Of a DNA stretch of 64,000 nt, positions 59,647-64,000 are shown piece by piece. The translations under genes were made by a program, and so were the position numbers. Under the pieces are notes generated by a model, which saw only the letters and a program-made list of their open reading frames with translations, was not told where the DNA came from and ran no database searches. The stretch comes from Flexilinea sp. GTDB lineage: Bacteria; Chloroflexota; Anaerolineae; Anaerolineales; Anaerolineaceae. The number at the start of each line of letters is the position of its first letter. Positions within the stretch are counted from its first letter, which is position 1. The stretch lies in assembly GCA_017432685.1 (NCBI GenBank), contig JAFRIR010000113.1, positions 1 through 64,000 of the forward strand, given 5' to 3'.

Positions 59647-60609
59647 ATGAGAGTTTTAATCACAGGCGCAGCCGGTTTTCTCGGTTCACACTTATGCGAA
59701 TTATTTTTGAGCAGAGGCCATCAGGTCGTAGGGATGGATAATTTCATCACCGGGCATACCAGGAACCTTGCGCATCTTGCCTCCAATCCAGATTTTTCTT
59801 TCATACGTCATGATGTCTCGAATTTCATCTTTGTCCCCGGCCACGTGGACGCGGTGCTCCATTTTGCCTCTCCGGCCAGTCCGAACCCTGCTTCTCCATA
59901 TGGATATACGAATCTTCCGATCCAAACAATGAAGGCAGGAGCCTTGGGAACGCATAATGCTTTGGGTGTTGCGCGGGCAAACCATGCCCGATTTCTTCTG
60001 GCATCCACCAGTGAAATTTACGGGGATCCGCAGGTACATCCCCAGCGCGAAGACTATTGGGGACATGTGGATCCCAACGGAGAAAGGTCTGTTTATGATG
60101 AAGCCAAGCGTTTTGCCGAAGCATTGACGATGGCATACCATCGTTTTCACGGTGTCGAGACCCGTATCGTCCGCATTTTCAACACCTATGGTCCGCGCAT
60201 GGACCTGAACGACGGCCGGGTCGTCCCGAATTTTCTCAAACAAGCGATCCGGCAGGAACCGCTTACCGTTTACGGAGACGGTCAGCAAACCCGCAGCTTC
60301 TGCTACGTCAGCGACCTGATCGAAGGAATCTACCGTCTGCTGATGTCCGATGAATGCAGCCCGGTCAACATCGGCAATCCGACCGAAAACACCGTCATGG
60401 AGCTGGCTGAAGAAATCAACCGCATCACCGGAAACCCGGCGGGAATCATTGTAAAGAAAGAACTGCGGCTTGGGCATGATCCCCAGCGGCGGCGTCCTGA
60501 CATCACCCGGGCAAAGACCATCCTTGGCTGGGAGCCGAAAGTCAGCCTTGCAGAAGGCATTAAAAACACGATTCCTTATTTTGAAGAAAGAATGCAGGAA
60601 GATGCTTAA
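59647..60609 (+). CDS. UDP-glucuronate decarboxylase-like NAD epimerase/dehydratase
   Basis: A 320-residue extended [15 protein letters not shown] binds [13 protein letters not shown], then [22 protein letters not shown] hold the catalytic Tyr-x3-Lys in a context typical of UDP-xylose synthase (UXS); [18 protein letters not shown] is also typical. It makes UDP-xylose from UDP-glucuronate for surface glycans. RBS TTGGAGGA, possible TACAAT box at 59603-59608. Overlaps gtrA-like gene by 8 bp. Confidence 0.85.
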   Translation: MRVLITGAAGFLGSHLCELFLSRGHQVVGMDNFITGHTRNLAHLASNPDFSFIRHDVSNFIFVPGHVDAVLHFASPASPNPASPYGYTNLPIQTMKAGALGTHNALGVARANHARFLLASTSEIYGDPQVHPQREDYWGHVDPNGERSVYDEAKRFAEALTMAYHRFHGVETRIVRIFNTYGPRMDLNDGRVVPNFLKQAIRQEPLTVYGDGQQTRSFCYVSDLIEGIYRLLMSDECSPVNIGNPTENTVMELAEEINRITGNPAGIIVKKELRLGHDPQRRRPDITRAKTILGWEPKVSLAEGIKNTIPYFEERMQEDA

Positions 60610-61060
60610 GTTTCTCAAAAACCCGGCAGAACGAACTCGTTTCCTGAAATTTTGTGTTGTTGGTGTGATCGGCTTTGTTGTCGATTTTGGAATCATGAAC
60701 CTGATCCTGCATTTCACCGGCAATGCCAGGCTGGCTTCCACTGTTTCGTTTATTGCCGCGGTTATCAGTAATTTTATCTGGAACCGTTATTGGACTTATC
60801 CTGACTCCCGGGAAAAGCCTTTGATGCAGCAGCTCGGTCAGTTCTTTTTGATCAACGTCATCGGGCTTGGCATCCGCTACCTGCTGTTCCTGACCATTGA
60901 CCAGCCGATCATCACACTCGCGGAGCGTATTCTGCCGGCAGATTTCTTCATCAAGCCGGATGTAGTCGGGCACAACATCACCATGATCATCGCAGTCTTT
61001 ATCGTCATGATGTGGAATTTTTTCGCCAACCGTCTGTGGACTTATAATGATGTAAAATAA
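60602..61060 (+). CDS. GtrA-family membrane protein
   Basis: A 152-residue protein with four hydrophobic segments. It starts [20 protein letters not shown] and has [21 protein letters not shown], the GtrA signature near residue 50-68, and ends [15 protein letters not shown]. GtrA proteins help flip or deliver polyprenyl-linked sugars. The start at 60602 is chosen because the GtrA fold begins there and AGGAAG precedes it. Confidence 0.85.
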   Translation: MLKFLKNPAERTRFLKFCVVGVIGFVVDFGIMNLILHFTGNARLASTVSFIAAVISNFIWNRYWTYPDSREKPLMQQLGQFFLINVIGLGIRYLLFLTIDQPIITLAERILPADFFIKPDVVGHNITMIIAVFIVMMWNFFANRLWTYNDVK

Positions 61061-61102
61061 GGATTCAGGCTACAGGATTCAGAATTCAGGTATTAGGTAT
61101 GG
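61061..61102. repeat. Degenerate heptanucleotide tandem repeat
   Basis: Six 7-bp units (GGATTCA, GGCTACA, GGATTCA, GAATTCA, GGTATTA, GGTATGG) run from the stop codon of gtrA to the ATG of rsmD, which lies inside the last unit. Confidence 0.75.
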
Positions 61103-61710
61103 CAAATCCGAGAATTATCGCAGGAAGCAGAAAAGGGATGCGGCTCAACGCTGTTCCGGGAGACAGCACCCGGCCGGTGACCGATCGGGTCAAAGAAGCC
61201 GTATTTAACATCATCGGACCTGATGTTGTTGATGCATCGATGTTTGATCTGTTCGGCGGTACAGGCTCTATCGGACTGGAAGCGCTGAGCCGCGGAGCGT
61301 CCTACGTCCGGTTCAGTGATGCCAACCGCAGTGCATACAACACACTGGTCTCCAACATCAAACTGACCCGTTTCGAAAAACAGGCAAAGGCCTATTTCGG
61401 AGATATATTCAACATCCTCAGAGGAATTCCGGACAGAGAGTTTGAATATATATATGTGGCTCCGCCACAGTATAAAGAGATGTGGAAACGAATCATGTTT
61501 CTGCTCGACAAAAACGACGGCTGGCTGACGGATGACGGATGGATCATCGTTCAGATCCATCCCATCGAACGGGAAGACCTGGAACTCGAAAGCTTTGAAC
61601 TTTTTGACGAACGGAAATACGGTTCCACGACACTGCTTTTTTATTGCAGAAAAGAAGAAAACACTTCCGAACTACATTCAGAAGAAGAGGACAGGCAGAA
61701 ATCGGACTGA
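61099..61710 (+). CDS. rsmD: 16S rRNA (guanine-966-N2) methyltransferase
   Basis: A 203-residue SAM enzyme. RIIAGSRKGMRLNAVPG near residue 5 and RPVTDRVKEAVFNII are RsmD marks; the SAM loop is FDLFGGTGSIGLEALSRGAS. The catalytic motif IV, usually DPPY, reads VAPPQYKEMW; the Asp is replaced by Ala. This may be a lineage variant, or the target may differ. No ribosome site: the gene starts within the heptamer repeat. Confidence 0.75.
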   Translation: MANPRIIAGSRKGMRLNAVPGDSTRPVTDRVKEAVFNIIGPDVVDASMFDLFGGTGSIGLEALSRGASYVRFSDANRSAYNTLVSNIKLTRFEKQAKAYFGDIFNILRGIPDREFEYIYVAPPQYKEMWKRIMFLLDKNDGWLTDDGWIIVQIHPIEREDLELESFELFDERKYGSTTLLFYCRKEENTSELHSEEEDRQKSD

Positions 61711-61776
61711 AAGATTTCCTTCATCAACGTCAAAAAACCGGCAGGTGATTTCTGCACTTTTTCATTTATACAAATT

Positions 61777-62736
61777 TTATTCCCGGGATTCTGCAAAATT
61801 ATCTGCAGTTTCCCTGACCACATAGGTAGGCCGTTCACTGGAGCGTTCATAAACCCGGGCCAGATATTCTCCGATGATACCCAAAGTAAACAACTGCACA
61901 CCGGCAAATATGGAGATAATGGAAGCCAAAAACGGGAAACCGGGTGTTGAGCCCTGCGTCAGGGTGACAACCAGCACATAAATCAAAATTCCCAAGCCAA
62001 ACAGCATGAAAATAAAACCGATCAGGCTCGCGATCCGCAGCGGAACCGTACTGTAACCGGTCATGATCAGTAAACTGGCTTTCACCAGTCTGGCTAAAGA
62101 ATAATTGGACTTTCCAATCTCTCTTTTATCCTCTTCCACATAGACATGGCTGAACTTTTTCGTTCCCCAGGTCAGCAGCGGATCAACATAGACCTCCGGG
62201 CTGCTGTAACTTGCAAACGCATCACGTAAATCGGTACGGAACATGCGGAAGGCTCCCATCTCCCGGATGCGCATTCCCATGATTTTTCCCAAAACGATCT
62301 TTGTCATTCTCGAACCGAGATTCCGCCACCAGGAATGGGGCATCTTTTTCGGAACGGCATACACCACATCAAAACCTTTATTGAACTCTTCCAGCAACAG
62401 CGGAAGCTGCTCCGGCGGATGCTGCAAATCATCGTCCATCGTGATGCAAATCTCATAGCGGGCAGCCCGGATACCGCACAGGGTTGCATTATGCTGTCCG
62501 TAATTTCGTGCCAGATGCATGGTACGAATGATCTCAGGATGCGCACTCTGAAGCGACTTCAGTACGTTCCAGCTGTCATCATCACTGCAATCATCAACCA
62601 GAATGATCTCATATTCCGAAAATAACTTCGGCAATTCCTTCAGAAGCCGGTCTGTGAGCAGAATGATCGTATCTGCTCCGTTATATACCGGAATGATCAC
62701 AGACGCATTTTGCTTTGGTAAAGTCTCGTTTGTCAT
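61777..62736 (-). CDS. Family 2 glycosyltransferase with two C-terminal helices
   Basis: A 319-residue DPM1/ArnC/GtrB-like enzyme: SVIIPVYNGADTI, EIILVDDCSDDDS, ITMDDDLQHPPEQLP (the DXD site) and WWRNLGSRMTKIV near residue 140. Two membrane helices (about 230-290) end GIIGEYLARVYERS. It would load a sugar on undecaprenyl phosphate. GtrA, UXS and the neighbouring membrane protein suggest surface glycan building. The stop of the upstream gene is 2 bp away. Confidence 0.85.
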   Translation of the reverse strand: MTNETLPKQNASVIIPVYNGADTIILLTDRLLKELPKLFSEYEIILVDDCSDDDSWNVLKSLQSAHPEIIRTMHLARNYGQHNATLCGIRAARYEICITMDDDLQHPPEQLPLLLEEFNKGFDVVYAVPKKMPHSWWRNLGSRMTKIVLGKIMGMRIREMGAFRMFRTDLRDAFASYSSPEVYVDPLLTWGTKKFSHVYVEEDKREIGKSNYSLARLVKASLLIMTGYSTVPLRIASLIGFIFMLFGLGILIYVLVVTLTQGSTPGFPFLASIISIFAGVQLFTLGIIGEYLARVYERSSERPTYVVRETADNFAESRE

Positions 62737-62738
62737 AA

Positions 62739-64000
62739 TCAGTTTCTGTCCATTGCGCAGCCGACATTGTTCATCGCTGCGATCAGTTCATAAACATTTA
62801 CATCCTCTTTCGGAGGATGATTTTCAATCCATGTATGGATATAAGAGCACAAAATCGGATCCAGATACTTTCCTTCCGAATGGATTCGTTTGAACATCGT
62901 CATCGCATCATCCCAGCGATCTACATTAATATATGCTTCTGTAAAGACAAAATATTCCGAAGCCTCCCGGGCTTTCATCTTTGGCAGCACTTCATCGCCA
63001 ATCTCAGTTATAGCATCCCAATTTTCCGTCTGTCTTGCAAGGTCCGCCTTCTGGAAATAATAACACCAATCCTGCTGAATCGGCTCTCTGAACACCTCAT
63101 CAAACAAAAAAGTCTGACTTTCTCCGTTCGGAATGATTCGGCCTTTCGGATCAGACAAATCCATGAAGCTTTTATAACTGTCAGGGAAGATGTTCAGATT
63201 TTTATGCTGCTCAGGGTCGATAATTCTCAAACATGCAGGCGGAGCATAGTGAAAGACAACAACCTGATCATAAGGCGCTGAGAACATCGTTCCGCGAAAA
63301 TCCTGGTAAATCATTCCTGCATCAATATAATTCTCAACCGTCCCGAAACGGGAACTGAACAGATCCAGGCTGTAAGGCAGAGTTTCCATATCCTGCTCTG
63401 GTTTCAATGCCAGATTCACCAGACCGGTAAGGGAATTATCAGATTCATAAGTCAGCGGATTATCATCTGTCAACAGTATCGTATTCGGTTCAAGTGAGGG
63501 AATACGGGTCACCAGCTGAGCAGCGAAATCTTTCTGCATATTCCAATCCTTGCGGTAACTGTTGGCATTCAGGATATGTCCTCCCATAGCCATCGCAGCA
63601 AACAGGGATAAAACAAGAATTTTCTGCCAACGTGTCCTTATGAAGAAGGAAACCATCCCGACAAGGAAAACCGCACTTCCAAACATGAAAGCAAGCAAAA
63701 ACCGGTCATAGGGGTAGGATAGTCGAACAGGCAGCGTCGTCACCCAATAGGGCAGGCCGGGACAGATCACCATAAAAGCGCCCAATCCCATCGCGGTCAG
63801 GCACCAGGTAATGGAATCTTTCTTTTCATCATTCGACTTTCCCGTTTTCTGAGTTTCCGGTCGATAAAACCAGCCGGTGAGTAAAATCACCGCGAAGCTC
63901 AAAAGGACAACTACCCAGAACAGTTTTCCGGAAGCCGTCTCATAATCAACATGGTTCGGAAAACTGAAAAATTCCGTCCAGGCGCCCCAGGTTGCCGTAT
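62739..64000 (-). CDS. Membrane protein, N-terminus cut by window end
   Basis: The frame stays open to position 64000 with no start that must be real, so at least 420 residues with the beginning missing. The visible part has about four to five hydrophobic segments, then a ~290-residue soluble part with LVTRIPSLEPNTILLTDDNP and short TPR-like helices (KADLARQTENWDAITEIGDE, SEYFVFTEAYINVDRWDDA). It resembles GT-C or YfhO-like envelope proteins in outline. No substrate can be named. Adjacent to the GT2 gene. Confidence 0.5.
   Translation of the reverse strand, partial: TATWGAWTEFFSFPNHVDYETASGKLFWVVVLLSFAVILLTGWFYRPETQKTGKSNDEKKDSITWCLTAMGLGAFMVICPGLPYWVTTLPVRLSYPYDRFLLAFMFGSAVFLVGMVSFFIRTRWQKILVLSLFAAMAMGGHILNANSYRKDWNMQKDFAAQLVTRIPSLEPNTILLTDDNPLTYESDNSLTGLVNLALKPEQDMETLPYSLDLFSSRFGTVENYIDAGMIYQDFRGTMFSAPYDQVVVFHYAPPACLRIIDPEQHKNLNIFPDSYKSFMDLSDPKGRIIPNGESQTFLFDEVFREPIQQDWCYYFQKADLARQTENWDAITEIGDEVLPKMKAREASEYFVFTEAYINVDRWDDAMTMFKRIHSEGKYLDPILCSYIHTWIENHPPKEDVNVYELIAAMNNVGCAMDRN

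Noticed and set aside
59701-60741. Minus-strand frame opposite the UXS gene
   Set aside because: Antisense to an SDR with full NAD and Tyr-Lys motifs.

Overview
The window looks like chromosomal DNA of a strictly anaerobic, single-membrane bacterium, most likely a member of the Chloroflexota class Anaerolineae (Anaerolineaceae-like). The clues are exported proteins with Thr/Ser/Pro-rich linkers, Ig-like domains of the NBR1 type fused to solute-binding domains, an Elp3-type radical-SAM/GNAT enzyme, a trimeric [FeFe] hydrogenase, and the gene pairs dnaX-ybaB-recR and UXS-GtrA. This placement is inference from gene content. No rRNA, tRNA, CRISPR array, prophage or intact insertion sequence was seen.

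Layout. 0.2-9 kb: RNase Z, thioredoxin, two divergent paralogous exported solute-binding/NBR1-Ig proteins, a ThyX-like protein overlapping dCTP deaminase, a third orphan solute-binding protein, and a STAS/anti-sigma-like pair. 9.3-14.3 kb: a complete BMP-type nucleoside ABC importer (two permeases, ATPase, binding protein). 14.7-25.3 kb: a REP-like inverted repeat, a split threonine/serine exporter, an orphan EutH, then a rightward run with a GNAT-like protein, a GT87-like membrane protein, a CapA-like protein, Elp3, an exported protein, a hydrolase-like membrane protein and a TspO-like protein. 25.4-35.9 kb: one long leftward gene string from a class A penicillin-binding protein through unknown exported proteins into dnaX-ybaB-recR-NYN. 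36-44 kb: two DarA-like small proteins, a DUF4013 protein, GT-C and amidase-like envelope proteins, an AI-2E-family permease, and an FHA protein with eleven 18-residue repeats. 44.5-48.6 kb: the HydABC-type hydrogenase operon. 48.9-49.1 kb: a promoter and structured RNA that reads as 6S RNA. 49.1-52.8 kb: a MrfAB-like DNA repair pair in which the helicase carries an inserted HNH module. 53-64 kb: an exported Gln/Tyr-rich protein, a leucine-rich repeat protein, a UvrA paralogue without the UvrB-binding domain, an exported 5'-nucleotidase, UDP-glucuronate decarboxylase, GtrA, RsmD, and a family 2 glycosyltransferase next to a membrane protein cut by the window end.

Functional themes. Nucleoside salvage is suggested by the BMP importer, the exported 5'-nucleotidase and a nucleoside-phosphorylase-like unknown. 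Fermentative hydrogen turnover is carried by HydABC. Envelope and surface building is represented by PBP1A, UXS, GtrA, GT2 and GT-C proteins. DNA maintenance is represented by dnaX, recR, mrfAB and the UvrA paralogue.

The strongest candidates for something little described are the HNH insertion in the MrfA-like helicase, the phosphorylase-like unknown at 31262-32965, the two tandem DarA-like proteins, and tracts of degenerate 7-bp tandem repeats that sit exactly on stop and start codons of adjacent genes.
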